This document shows positions 44,545-56,559 of a DNA stretch of 64,000 nucleotides, in pieces (within the stretch, counting starts at the first letter, position 1; every line of letters begins with the position of its first letter). A program made the translations under genes and the position numbers. Origin of the DNA: Strobilurus pachycystidiatus (taxonomy: Eukaryota; Basidiomycota; Agaricomycetes; Agaricales; Physalacriaceae); assembly GCA_019915135.1 (NCBI GenBank), contig JAHLMK010000002.1, positions 3,013,268 through 3,077,267 on the forward strand, read 5' to 3'. The notes below the pieces were generated by a model, which saw only the letters and a program-made list of their open reading frames with translations, did no database searches and was not told the origin of the DNA.

Positions 44545-47500
44545 CTACACTACTGCGCAGGACCTCTTCTTGCAGCTGGGACAAAAACGCCCAAGAAGGT
44601 AGTACGTATTATCTTTAGTGAGACCTGACCACCGTCGGAAGCATGACTGTGCTCATCCATGTTTCCTTCCCCCCCTTCGCTGTCGCTATCCGATTCCACG
44701 AGAGCGCGTGTCCGTTTCCGCTGAGGTACCGATTTGCCGTCTCCATCGCTATCCGATTCGACAACAGCGCGTGTGCGTTTCCGTCGAGGTCGTGCACTAT
44801 AAGCCAATGATCAATTGCACTACTTCTGAAGCCTTCACAGCTAACCGTTGAACGGCAGAGACGTCATCGTTTTTTCTCTCTCTCTTGCTTGCATCCCAAT
44901 GGGAGTCCGAGTCTGACATCTCAGAGTCCGACGAGTCTGACATCCCAGAGTCCGACGGGTCTGACATCTCAGAGTCCGAGTCACTTCCGCTACTAGCCTT
45001 GGGCCTAGGCTGGGTGGAACCGCTAATGCCAATCTGTGAGCGAACAGCTCGCCTATGAAGCATTTGGCACAGACCTGGGTATTTTTGACTTCTTTTCAAC
45101 AAGAACGGTGCATACCTGTGCCTCAGACTCGACAACATCACAGTAGGCATCCTTTAAGCTGTAGATGTTACCGGTACCGGGATTGCAAAAAGCGGGATGT
45201 CCAAGCTGCGCGTGATCATATACATTCCTAGTCAGCTGTTGCCATCTGTCTGAATTCCCAACTCTCAGTGTTTCCATGCGCTTCTCGAGTTGGGCCACCA
45301 TGAATGTGTGGCACTCGTCAGGTCGACCCTCAGCCAATCCGCTCCAAACAGGGAGGTGGAGGTAGACGCCGCTCGACCATTCAGATGCAGCGATGCGCAC
45401 CTTCATTTGTTAGGGAGATGAGACAACGTCTATGCAATGACTGAGGCTTACCAGGGCCACTCCTTCTGCAACATGTCGAACAGACAGAGTCTTGACGGCC
45501 TCAAGCGTGAATCCAGTTGAGAGTGGATAGCGAGGTGCCAGCGCTGCAATGACGGCACCAAAGATGGGATTGGATACGAAGTCCGCTTTACCATCCTCTA
45601 TAATCGATTTAGCGAAGCGTTTCCTGGCTGGAATGGTTTTGTGTCCACTGAAAGCTCCGTATACTAGCTCCTGCGTCACCTGAACCGCAAACCGCATCAC
45701 ATTGGGGGGTGCGGGTGCGTGGGCATCACCGACGTCAACAGGAGGAGGAGGAGCGGAATTGTGGGCGAGGAGGAGACGCTGGCCGTCGGAATGGAGCGCA
45801 AAGCCATGAAGCTCGTGCATGCACGTTGAAACGTCGCGTTGATACGCATAGTGATCTTGATGCCATCCAACCGAGACAAAGAACGGATCCACTGCGTACT
45901 TCCTGTCCGCTGTCCCATTCGTGTGTTGGGCGACACTGTTCATGGGAGTAGCACCTGCAGCATCCCGTTGCGCACGCTCTTGTCTACTTCCTACGCGCAT
46001 GTGTAAGTTAGACTGCAAACTGGCGTAGGCCGCTCAAGCATACCTGTATCCAGCTTTGGGAAGTAGCTCCGTAGTACTCTTGTATAAAGATGACGCAACT
46101 GCGCCATAGAGAGCCCTGCAACGCTAGTCTTCATGACCTTGTTGATGTCCCAAGGTCGGTAGAGGCGAGCCTTTCCCTTGGGCCCCAGTGTCAAGGGAGG
46201 GAACACAAACATGGCTACGTCGTAGAGCGCCTTTGCTTCATACATGCCCATCTCGTCCAGAATTCGAATCTCAACCAGGCGACAAACCCCGTGGATCCAA
46301 GCAATGACCTCCATCATCGCAGCAGCAAAGGCAATGTATGACGCTGAATGTTTATTGCTATCGGGCTTTGTAGGAAGACAGCCAATGATGAAGCATTGGT
46401 TGATGAGTCGAAGATTACGATGGCGTTTTCCGTGAGGTCGGTGCAGGCTAAGAGCCCACTGGCAGGCCCGAGGGGGGATAGACTGGTTGGCTTTCAGTGG
46501 GAGTAACACGTCTCGTCGGCGGTGCACATCTCGAAGAAACTTCACGTGCTCCGTCCGCTTCAGACTGTCATAAAGAGCGTCGGCGAAAGGTTTGAGGAAC
46601 GCTTCGTTCTGGTCCAAAAACCCGCGGTCGCTGCATGGGTTGTCGACGAGTTCCCGACTGGCAACAGCAGAGAAGTTGGCGAAGCCGCAATCGGCGTTCA
46701 ACTCGGAGGTGAGCTGCTCAAGATTGACGTGAAGTGCAGAAGAAAGGGCGCGTAGGTTGATCTGTTGAACGCCTCCGGTGGGATGCTCAATAGTGGCAAC
46801 AGTGAGCTCGGGGTTGAGTGACACTGAGGTTGTTCCATATTCGGAGCGAGAATTTGGATCTGCCTGCTTCCAATATTGCTTGCAGATCCAATGGACGTTG
46901 AAGCTGCCTTTTCCGGTTCCTGAATGCCTTTCAAGAACGGCACCAAGCTCTCTGTAGAGGAGACATTGTCAGTGTCTACGGATCTGAGAATTGAATGAAT
47001 TATATTCGCACCTTTCAAAAGCCATTCCAGCGGTCTGAACCGTCGAGTCCAACCTGACGTCCGCATCGTAAAACTTCCCAATGTATGAGAATTTTGACCG
47101 GGATGACTGATAAATAACGTACCGGTGCAAATTGCTGCACAGCAAACTCATCAACGTCCTCCTCCTCCTCCTCCTCCTCCTCCTCCTCCTCCTCCTCTTC
47201 TTCCTCCTCTTCTTCCTCCTCTTCCCCTTCGTCATCATCGTCTAATCCTTTCATCTCCTCCACGACTAAGTCTCCGTCAAGACCAGCGCCAGCAACAACT
47301 CCACTGCCGCCTTGCTTGTCCACGCCACCAGCGCCTGCAACAGCTTCACCGCCGCCATGCTCTACCACGTCACCAGCCCCAGAAACAGCTTCGCCGCCAC
47401 TTCGCTTTTCCGCGTCACCAGTGCCTGCAACACCTTCACCGCCGCCTTTCTCGTCCACCTCAAGATCATGTTTCACAAACCGTGGCGTCCACGAAGGCGC

Positions 47501-49700
47501 GTTCTCCATAGATGCGCTGACGCTATTGAACAATGTATCCGGGTTTCGGGAGAAGTGGGTCTGAGCTTCGCAGGACTCGACCGCGTTCACGACACATGCT
47601 GCGCCGGTGCGCATGAACTGAGCGATGTTGCGGGTGAAAATGTTGGCGAAACAGAGGGATTTCCCATTCGCTGTTCGAGAGAGAAGCGCGAGGACTTGGA
47701 ATAGAAGTGGGGTAGGATCGCCGGGGCGCTCAGTTTGCTGGAAGGTGGCAGTCATGAAGAGATGCCAACTCTTAAGATGGACAGACGCAGACAGCCCATG
47801 GCTGTACTGTAGAGCATCGGCGTAGACGTCAATGACTTGCTTCTGTATCGGTGACAACGTGAAAGCAATGCTTGGGGCCTTCATCAGACGGAAGAGCAGA
47901 GGTATGAAGAGGAGTTTGACAGCCATTTGCGCATATTTCTGACGCGTGTCCCTATGTTGGAAGTCTTTCAGACCCATCTTCAGTCTAAAGTCACGTCACG
48001 TTAGACTGCGAACGTCATAGCGTTGAGCAAACATTGACTCACTGTTTCTGCATTCGCGCCTTGAAGGCAATGTTACCACTGAGCGCCTTTTCGGCGTTGA
48101 AGAGATAAGGGACTCCAGCTAGCGTGACACACTCATAGCTGAGTTTCTTCAACTGTAAAAGGGCGGGAGCGAGAGAGTCTACATTGACTCCTTGCCAGCG
48201 CGCGTGGCCGAGCTGTCTCGTTATCAACCAGAGACCCGAGAATGGTTCGAGCGCAAGGCACGTTTGGTGTAGGGTGACGTTGAACCAGTTGGCCTGCTCG
48301 ACTGACTCTCGGAAGGAGAGACAATTCGAGTCGATGGCCTTGGTCGACGGCAATGGAGAGAACTCGGAATGCGAGAGTACCGGAGGAGGGAGTGGTATGG
48401 GGTTTGTTACGTATTCGATGAGCTCCCAATCGGAAGGCGGTCGGAAGGATTGGACAGCCGTGCCTCGAATCGTCGTAAACGTGATCTCACGTTTGCAACT
48501 CTCTGGCGCTTTAGAACATCTAGAAGGGTGCGCCCATCTACCATTCATATGCCTTTTCGTCGGGTAACGGTGGGGGACAGTGATTCTAGTGCTGTTGATC
48601 ATGAACCGTTTAGGGCAGTACATGCACTGAACCAGCCAGCGCGGGTCCATACCAAGGAGGACAATGGGAATGGGGTTCTTCTTCAGCACCTCGAGCAAGC
48701 CTGCCATTGGGAGTGCGAATAGACGCTGGCTTTTGAGATGAGCCTCGATGTGCAGAATGGTCGTCTTCCGCTCAGCCTTCAAAGCAGGACTTGTCGTCGA
48801 CAACAGAAGGCCGCGCTTTTCCAGAAAAGTCATGAGGTCGTCCATCGAGGTTACGAAGCCGCCAGTTTTGTGTTTCCTGGAGTAGTTCGGGTTGCCAACC
48901 GCAACGATGGAGTCAACCTTGTCCTCGGTCAACGGAGTAATGACTGTGGTGGCGTAGCAGCCCAAGGCCCGAAGGGCGACGCAGTCAATTCTCATGTGTC
49001 CGTCCATAAGCTCCTTCGAGCCATGGTCGCAGGTCATGGGAGGTATACCCGGGAAGACCGCCGTAAACTTGTCGGTTGTCTCATCGAACGAGAGGTGATC
49101 GAGTGGCGAGCGCTTCTCCGCTCCTTTGGGCATGTGCGCACAAATCTCGGCCATAAAGTCATGGTGAAGTCTCTGGTGGTTATTTTTCAGTATCGAATTG
49201 AAGTCGATTGCAACAGGTAAACAGACACGTACCGTGGATTGTGCAGAGTGCGCATAGGTTGCCGTTACGATAAACGGGCCTTCGTTTTCTTCCTCGTTCT
49301 TGTTGGCTGTGAAAGGAAGAGGTGCATGAATGAATAACGTCTGACACAAAACAAAACGAAGTTGCCAGTAGTACCTTGTGGCTTCTTTTTGCCGTGCGCC
49401 TCTGGATAGCTGGGTGAGAGTTGCGCGAGGAGAGCTGGAACGGGAATGCATACCTCCGCCTCTTTTTTTCTGCGCCTTCGGAGGCATTGGGTCCCGTCTT
49501 CGTTCGGGCGTTGGAAGTGTGAACGAGGGAGGGATCGTCAAACCAGGGACATCTATGATAGACATGTAAGGGCCAGGGACGCCAGTCGTGTACCTGCATT
49601 TCACCCAGTGAATGCGAGATTTATGGACTAGTATGTTGAGAGTATATTGAGATATTTTTTCTTCTTTTTGGAGATGATGTGAATCGAAGGGTGGAGGCAT
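44545..49700 (-). CDS. Long multi-exon hypothetical protein with acidic and Ser/Asp-rich tracts
   Basis: About ten exons. Clear borders: intron 49173-49232, intron 47985-48042, intron 47074-47122, intron 46952-47011, intron 45991-46043, intron 45402-45451, intron 44797-44845, intron 44569-44624; all GT-AG. Two areas are unsure: the first ~110 codons, with an intron near 49310-49375, and the junction near 45115. The long exon of about 550 codons is fully open. Visible: a Cys/His cluster (CMYCPKRFM, then HMNGRWAHPSRC), a run of some 24 Glu coded by GAG/GAA (about 47155-47230), and a Ser/Asp-rich, Arg/Lys-rich tail (SDSDSEMSDPSDSGMSDSSD). I recognise no family. The acidic and basic tail suggests a nuclear protein; this is inference. 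Confidence 0.65.
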
Positions 49701-50178
49701 TGATATTCCATGTGCCGCAACACCGTCGTTGGGGTTTCGCTCACTCTCGATCTTCGTCTCTCAACTCCGGACAATTTCGGACACCAAGCGCCTTTGTCGA
49801 CACAATGTTGCGACGCCCTTATGGAATGTGCGGCAATCGGGATTCGGAGGGGACCATCTCTACGAGATGGAATCATCGTCACGAGAAGGGTATCCCCTCT
49901 GCGATGACTTGTATCGCTCATCCATTCAACGACAAGAGCGTCGACTTGCATGTCGCAGCATGGAGCGTTACATACGTTGAGGACGTCGAATTCCAAAACA
50001 GGGAGTACTGCGGACGCGAGTGGAGACTGGGTCAATGAACGAGATTCTGGATGTCTAGTGATTCTGTTTATGGCCAAAAGGTTAAACAGTTCCCGCTCGC
50101 TGTCACGACTGTATGTCAGAGGTACTAGACGAGACGGTAAGTAGTTCAGATTGCATCTCTACTTGAACTGTCCGTGGT
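49701..50178. other. 5' flank of the long minus-strand gene; no gene seen
   Basis: Plus-strand frames here (49679-50038) are not backed by splicing or motifs. The A/T-rich TTCTTTTTGG stretch at 49661-49670 lies inside the first exon of the minus-strand gene as modelled, so the true start might be further downstream, at the second ATG. Confidence 0.35.
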
Positions 50179-50179
50179 T

Positions 50180-51190
50180 TACATAGTCGTCCACCTCGGC
50201 CTCAACGTACTCCCATCAAGCCTAGTGAATGGGATCTTTCGCAACCTCAAAAAGTCCGAAAGCATGTCAAGCATCTTAGGCATCCGAAACATCAATACCA
50301 CTCTTTTCGCAGATCCGTATACACATACCCAGTCCATTGCTATGAAGACTATCAGAACCAGACACGAAGCTGAGGTGGACAAACATACCGAAAATATCAA
50401 GACTTGCTCCCCTTTGGGAAGGACGTCCGCGAGAATCTTGTCGACGGCAATCAGTTTCGAAGACGATGCGACAATGTGCTCTGCAGGAATATATGGGTCT
50501 GGTTCTGCGTCGGGAACAAGATATGGGCTGTCGTCGCCGTGAGTAACGATGTCGAATACCGAATATAGACACTTACTGATCGCATAACCGCAGCAACTGC
50601 ATCGCCACACTGGGGCAATTAGACTCGAAGTCCAGAAGAGATGAAAGATGAAAGACACACATTTGTTATTCTTCGACTGCGTCAAGTGCAAGTGGCTCAA
50701 CACTTCCTGCCTCCCCTGCTCGGAATTCCGATCCTCTACTTTCATCCCCGAATCGAATATCTGCTCCAAATCCACACTATCCATTTGCGTCAGCATCCTG
50801 TACGTCTAGAACCTCTGCGCCTCGCTCAACGGGATGAACACCGTCAGCTCCTCCCTTGGTGGGACATTGATGTGCACCGTGTTCTTCGTCCGCCGGAGCA
50901 TGACGACGCTCAGGAGCTTCTGCACGGCGTTGAGAAAGGCGATGTCGTACGTCCCGTTCCCCAGGTCGAACGCGGTACGGAAGCGCTCCTCTGTCCGACT
51001 AGTGAAGACCGTGGCGTAGAGATAATGCAAGAGCCACCAGACCTCGCTCAAGTCGTTCTGGACGGGCGTGCCGGTCAGGACGAGACGGTACAGATGACTA
51101 GCCGCGCCGCCAAAAGACGCGTTGACGAGGGAATTGGACTTAGTGGCGCCGGCAGCGCCACACGGCGCGAACACTCCAACTCTCGATCCA
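50180..51190 (-). pseudogene. SNF2-family chromatin-remodelling ATPase, truncated fragment
   Basis: Begins mid-domain with HLYRLVLTGTPVQNDLSEVW, then WLLHYLYATVFTSRTEERFR, LLSVVMLRRTKNTVHINVPP, RMLTQMDSVDLEQIFDS, HIVASSSKLIAVDKILADVL, EQVLIFS and MLDMLSDFLRLRKIPFTRLD-GST. These are the SNF2 motifs III to V, nearest to ISWI-like remodelers. The Walker A and DExH motifs that should lie upstream are absent; beyond 51200 the sequence is unrelated. Introns near 50575-50640 and 50290-50395 are inferred. A stop between QRF and YRMLT (near 50808) adds to the damage. Confidence 0.8.
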
Positions 51191-51199
51191 ACCGACAAA

Positions 51200-52780
51200 T
51201 CAGCAGGACAGGATGACAGAGCTGATCCAGAACGCCGTCATGCGGGCTTCCAAAAGGCTGTAGACATCGAGTTCAGGACGGGTGATTCGAACTTGGTGCT
51301 AGGTACGTACCTTGAATTTCAGATCATCTGTTCGCGGCGTTCACAAGCGTGCAGGGTCCTCGCTGGGCAGATTCGACGTCAATTTGCTACGTTTTTTGAC
51401 TGTGAATTGGTACTGTCGGTCTCGTATACGGGCGGGGGATTTGGGTCGGGATGAGCGGGATGAGGGCTTAGAGATTCGGGGCAGGAGTTCCGTGGACACA
51501 GAGAGGCCGCGCGCCCGCGAGCGAGAGCGAGTTACGATAGCGTAGTTAACGCCCTGTGAGAGATAGATAGAAAGCTAATTGAAGAGATTTTGTCAACATC
51601 TCAAATGCGCGCTATTCCAAATCAATCAACTCCGTACCTTTGTCGAACTCTCAGAGATGCATCTCAAACCAGACTACACCGTTCGGCGTCCCAGATCTGC
51701 TAGAGAGACGGTTTATGTTGCTATACAATATCCTAATGAAAGTTTGGAAAACCCAAGACAAGTGCCGACATACCGATATACACATGTTCGCGTAAACGGC
51801 GAACTCGTAACGCTCGAATGCGTCAACCGAAATATCCTTCCATCTTTTTCCAGGACGCAAGTTGAAACGGTTGCGATCAAAAGTGGAGAACCTGGCCGCG
51901 ATGTTCCAGATCCAACCAGGGCGCTGGGCGACGTTCATGTTGTCGTATTCAGACGCCGAATTTGGAGAGCAAGTGGAACATCTGCGCGTTCCAGACGTGC
52001 AATTACCTCGGAGAAAGGCAGTAACGGTCGTGGTATGATGCCAAGTTCTATTACGGGCATCGCCAATGATCGCCATCAACTACGACCTCCGCTAGCTGTT
52101 CGACCTCCTCCGAACCTCTGGCGTGCATTTCTCGGCCTCCGTTTGCTCTTGACTATATGACCTTACCTGGAACTCACTGTACAGCTTATGTAATACAAAA
52201 TCCGATGAAAATTGACGCGGAAAACAAACGCGGGACGCGTTACTCGACTCGACGGTGCTCAGCGGCTCCCTGGACCCTGGCTATCGATGGCTGGTCAATG
52301 CTTCATGCTTTTCAGGCCCAATGACGCGAGATACCATCTTATCGTCGGCCTCTCGATGCAGGGTAATGACGCGCGCCGACCTTCTAAGTTCTCCTCTTCC
52401 GTCCCCTCCATGGACTTGGTTGATTAGTCGTGCATAGACTCTCTCATTGACGCGCCTAATTCGGGGTTGAAATTGTGATACAGGTCTTCCATTTCCGCTA
52501 GAATCTCGGCGATAGATGCACTTCCGCCACGCAGAGACTCGGATTGGCAGTACCAAGAAATGTCATTGAATCTATGTTTCGTTGTCAATCTCTACTTCAG
52601 CTCCATTTGATCGCTCACTTTGTCTCGGTAAGCGGATGCGATGCTCGGTTGACCTCTCTTGCGCCTAGAGCAGCGGAGACCGCGAAGCGGTCTCCTGGGC
52701 GTGCTTCTGAGCCACTTTACAAATCCTCGTACTAATTCTGGAGCGCATGCGACGTCCATCAGACAGTCAGGGATGGCGGC
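51200..52780. other. Unresolved interval, no supported gene
   Basis: Plus frames at 51579-52160 are Arg-rich and lack structure. No promoter, RNA or repeat could be recognised. Confidence 0.35.
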
Positions 52781-52786
52781 CTTTTG

Positions 52787-54153
52787 ATGGTACGCTCTCA
52801 AAATGGAGCCATTCGAAATCTGGAAGATGCTGAAGACGATGGGATAGAAGAACGGGTATATCTAGAGAGACAAGGTAAGTTCGTCTCTTCGTGCACGTAT
52901 CAATTCCAAATCTTCGTTCAAGTCATTTCCTATATAACTCTCACAGAGGGTCTACTGCTCGCTCTACTACTCGCTCGTCCGTGCTCCGTAAGGTATGTTA
53001 TGCAATTTTCATTTGAGCAACTAGCACCAATATGCGCCCTTTAGAATGGCTCCAGGATGAGACGACATTAGCCCTAGGCGGCGTCGAGCCAGCACCAATC
53101 GGTCAGAAAAGGGAGGCGAAGGAAGTTCCTTGTCCAGCAGATGCCTATGTATTCCAATGGCGAAGCAGCTTCTCCATCCCGGATGTAGCCGCAATGACGC
53201 CCGATCATGCTAGTGAAAAAATGGTGGGAAGGCGCGGTGTCGGCAAAGACGCGGTAACGAAAGTACGTATGCAATGTAGGGCCATGTAGGGGACTGGGAA
53301 CAACTTCCCTTCATCGATACTACCGACAATTCAGGCTATGGATCTGCGCCTCCCTCCCGAGATTGTTCTTCCATCAGGACTGGATCCCCCCACGCCACAG
53401 ACTAGCAAGATTGGCGCCCTGAAACCGCGTAAGTCAAGTGTAGATTCACCATCTAAGCCCGTGAGTCGATGAATCGAGTTGCCCGTGCTTCGTCGTTATT
53501 GACGACTGCAATCACATTGTGCAGAGAATTCGAAACTTACAAGCATCTAGTGCACGGACACCTCTGTGGCGAGGCATAGAGAAGGCTGAGTCCAAGATGA
53601 TCGACAGTGGACTCACTACGTAAGTCCATTGTGATCAAATCATCAACCCGGCCACTCCTTGCTCTTGAACCGCCACCATCCCAGCACGTACCGTCCACAC
53701 CGTCCGCCCACACGAGACGGCCTCGTGCCTTCCGTCTACATCGCGCGTACAAAGAGGATCCTGACGGCCGAGGAACGACTGGCAATCGAGGACGAACGAG
53801 AGCGGTGGATAAGGAAGCACGTCCGGGAGAGGGAGGAAGCCGCGCAACAAAAGGTGCAGCAAGAAGACGAGCAGTCTGACCAGGAGGAGGAGGCCGGCAG
53901 CCAAGCAGAGGAGCAGAGCCGTACGGAGAAGGAGGACCAAAAGCCAGCAGCGACGTTATCAGTGTGTTGCATCTGGATTTCAACATACTGACCATTCATC
54001 AACATGTTCTAGGCGAATTCTACCCTTTTGTCTCGAAGCGGGCGGCTCCAACAACCAGAAGATTACGACGACGCGGCGTTGCGCGTTCGTGAGTGGAATA
54101 ACGAGCTCAAAAGGGAGCGTCGGCGGCGTCTTGTAGCGGGTGCGCAAGATTAG
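52787..54153 (+). CDS. Multi-exon hypothetical protein, charged coiled-coil C-terminus
   Basis: The 3' part is well resolved. Exon from 53046 (LQDETTLALGGVEPAPIGQK) has donor GTACGT at 53262. The next reads MDLRLPPEIVLPSGLDPPTP, donor GTGAGT at 53461. Then RIRNLQASSARTPLWRGIEK, donor GTAAGT. Then TKRILTAEERLAIEDERERW followed by a Glu/Gln-rich coiled coil (REREEAAQQKVQQEDEQSD), donor GTGTGT at 53961. The last exon reads SGRLQQPEDYDDAALRVREW and ends VAGAQD, stop 54151-54153. Phases agree among these. The first exon (ATG 52787) joins less certainly. No domain is known to me. The 3' end lies 44 bp from a retrotransposon LTR. Confidence 0.65.
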
Positions 54154-54197
54154 ACAAGCATCAATCCATTTCATTAGTAGGCATCGTCATCAGTAGT

Positions 54198-54598
54198 TGT
54201 TAGGAATATGGGATAATTCGAAGTACTTGAGAGTTCGGCAGTCGTTTGCCGAGGTCGAGGGTTCGATCGCTGCTCAGAGCGATAAGTCGTAGTTCAATGA
54301 AATATGTTGCGCCGAAAGTTGAGGCGCGAGAGATGAGATTGAGAGAAAGAGAGAACAACATAAGATCGAGATAAGAGGCAGAGTAAACAATAAATCGGTA
54401 GTGTGTTTAGTTGTATATCATAAGAGGTGATGTAAAGAGGTGTTGAGACCTCGTATAAATACGCGAGAGCGCGTCGGGGCGCAGCATGAAGGCGGTACAT
54501 GCGAGTCATAATGAGTCATAAGAGAGGAGAAGGAAAAAATAGTAGGTACATCATGTATAAATAAAGCTGTGTGGCGCGCAGTCACAAGATCCGTAACA
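54198..54598 (-). mobile_element. 3' LTR of a minus-strand Ty3/Gypsy element (401 bp)
   Basis: The ends are TGTTA (54198) and TAACA (54594-54598), an inverted pair typical of LTR termini. Read on the minus strand, a polypurine tract ACGGGGGGCTA lies directly before the LTR start TGTTACGG. This places the element body to the right on the minus strand, matching the integrase and chromodomain there. TATAAATA words occur at 54455 and 54556. The flanking 5-mers (GTAGT and TAGCC) differ, so it is not a simple solo LTR. Confidence 0.75.
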
Positions 54599-54640
54599 TA
54601 GCCCCCCGTGCATCAAGTACGTACTTTTGAGGAATACAAG

Positions 54641-56244
54641 CTAGTACCGATTGTCTGAGCGTTCAAAATGTCGGCGGAAACGAGGTGGAGCCTCTGGATC
54701 ACGTTCAATCCTTCCGAAGATCGTGCCAGGCTCTCTCGAGGCCACGATAACCGCGTCATCAGAAGCATCAGTGAGGAGGCTTTCAACGGAAGATGAAGCC
54801 GAAGAAGATACCGATTGAAGAGAAGGCATCGAAAAATAGTCCGAGTCGTCTTCCTCGTACGGAAGGTTATTGACGGGTGGAATATTATCGTCGAACCGGC
54901 GCAAGTAGTCAAACTCGCTGATGAGAGCTGAGGGTGAGTTGTTGGTGGATGCTTCGTCGTCGCTGCCTAAACCGCATCGCATGCTGAGCATTGGTGAAGG
55001 GAGAGCAGTTACGTTAGCCCTCGGGGTTGGTGGCATGTCGAACGCGACTCCAAAATCCTCGTCAAATACGGAATCTAGAAAGGCTTCGGCAGCAGCCAGA
55101 TGCTCAAAACTAGGTCGCTCCTCATCAGATTCCGAGTCCGAAGATTCCCCTTCCCAAGAGGGTCTGTGGATCGGCGATACGCGAAAATCAGGCGCGGCAC
55201 GCGCCGATAGGACGCGTCGAGGATGGTAATAGAGCGGATCATAAGGGCTCGAGGAGGCCAGCCGCCGCCAAAGATAGATTGTGACGTGTAGATGAGGTTC
55301 TAGAGAAGATGGAGGGGTCGGAAGATGTAGTTCCTGAGGTAGGACTAACACTTTCGTCGCTGGAAGGCGCGTAGAATCGACGAGGCCTCTCAATGGCCGT
55401 CAGTGAAAGGTTCTCCATATCTACGACGACTTGATCGTAGGACCTGCCGAAGGTATGAGGGGAAGGAATGCGGCGCGGAGCATACCGCGGAACGAGTACT
55501 GGATGAAGATCGGCGTGATTGAAATAGGTGTTGTCGTAGATGCCGGGTTTCCTCGTCCCAACCGGAGGCGGAGGAACTCGAGAGATACTCCTTGACGCGC
55601 AGCCTCGATGTGAGCGGCTTCGGGGGCAAACACGACAATGAAGTCAAAACCTGACCATGCCATGCTTCCATCCGGAGTCCAGTACTCGAAGACATTTTCG
55701 GCTACCGTGAATTCAAGCATCACGGCTAGACCGACAATCATACGGCTCATCGCTTCGCGTAGAAGACTCTCATGCGCAAGCAGAGCTTCCCTAGTGAACC
55801 AGAAAAGACCCAGTGCAACCATGGATCGGTGTATCTGGGCTCGCGAAAGCATCTCATCAAAGGCTATGAGTGTCATAGGCGCCCCTTCTTGGTCGAGCTT
55901 GAAGAATCGTCGCGCCATCTCGAGAAGAACGCCTCCTACGAGATTGTTATCAAGACGGGTCAACAAGACGCCTCTAGAAACGTACGGAGGAACAGGAAGG
56001 CCTGTAGAATGCAAATTTTACGTCTGAAGGCGACGTCGTAGATGCCGTTAGGCTCCACTATGTCGTTGGTGTTGAATTCCTCGAGAGCCGGCTCAACGAT
56101 GGCGGACATGACGTTGACCAAGTTTGGGTGTTGGATGCAAGCGAGAGCGGGGTATATAGGATCTTCAAATTGAAGAGGGGTAGGCGAGAGACGACGCGAG
56201 TCTGCGTAGAAGATGGAATCGAACTGTGGGGTGAATTGAGCCAT
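54641..56244 (-). pseudogene. Disrupted ORF between chromodomain and LTR (accessory or gag-like)
   Basis: From ATG 56244 the frame reads MAQFTPQFDSIFYADSRRLS and shifts near 56010 into TRLDNNLVGGVLLEMARRFF and MVALGLFWFTREALLAHESL, with a stop near 55421. After two stops the same frame resumes with acidic, Ser-rich text (EGESSDSESDEERPSFEHLA, DDSDYFSMPSLQSVSSSASS) to 54641. It lies downstream of integrase, where most chromoviruses have nothing. It may be an extra ORF or part of a second, nested element. No zinc knuckle is seen. Confidence 0.5.
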
Positions 56245-56559
56245 GAGTTGAAAAAGAGTTCCTCGAGACCTTAAATGTCTGCGGGATGCTTCGAGGCGCG
56301 CCGAAAGTCGTTCGATAATTTCTTGACCAAGCAGCTACCCAGATACTCCGCAGCTCCTGAGTCATAAGACGATGTCGAGCCCTTGAACTCATGTTCAGGA
56401 TAGTTTTTTGCTAGAGGCGCAAATGTTGGATGGAGAAATTGGTTCCGAGCGATGATCGAACCCTGAGCGGAGATAGCGAGTTTAATTTTTCTGAACCGAG
56501 CTGGCAACCTAGTTCGTTATATCCACGTTTCTTCAGGTCTCCGTCGAAGGGTGTTAATT

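Noticed and set aside
47125..47511. Plus-strand proline-rich frame
   Set aside because: It is the antisense of the polyglutamate run and Gly/Ala repeats in the minus-strand gene.
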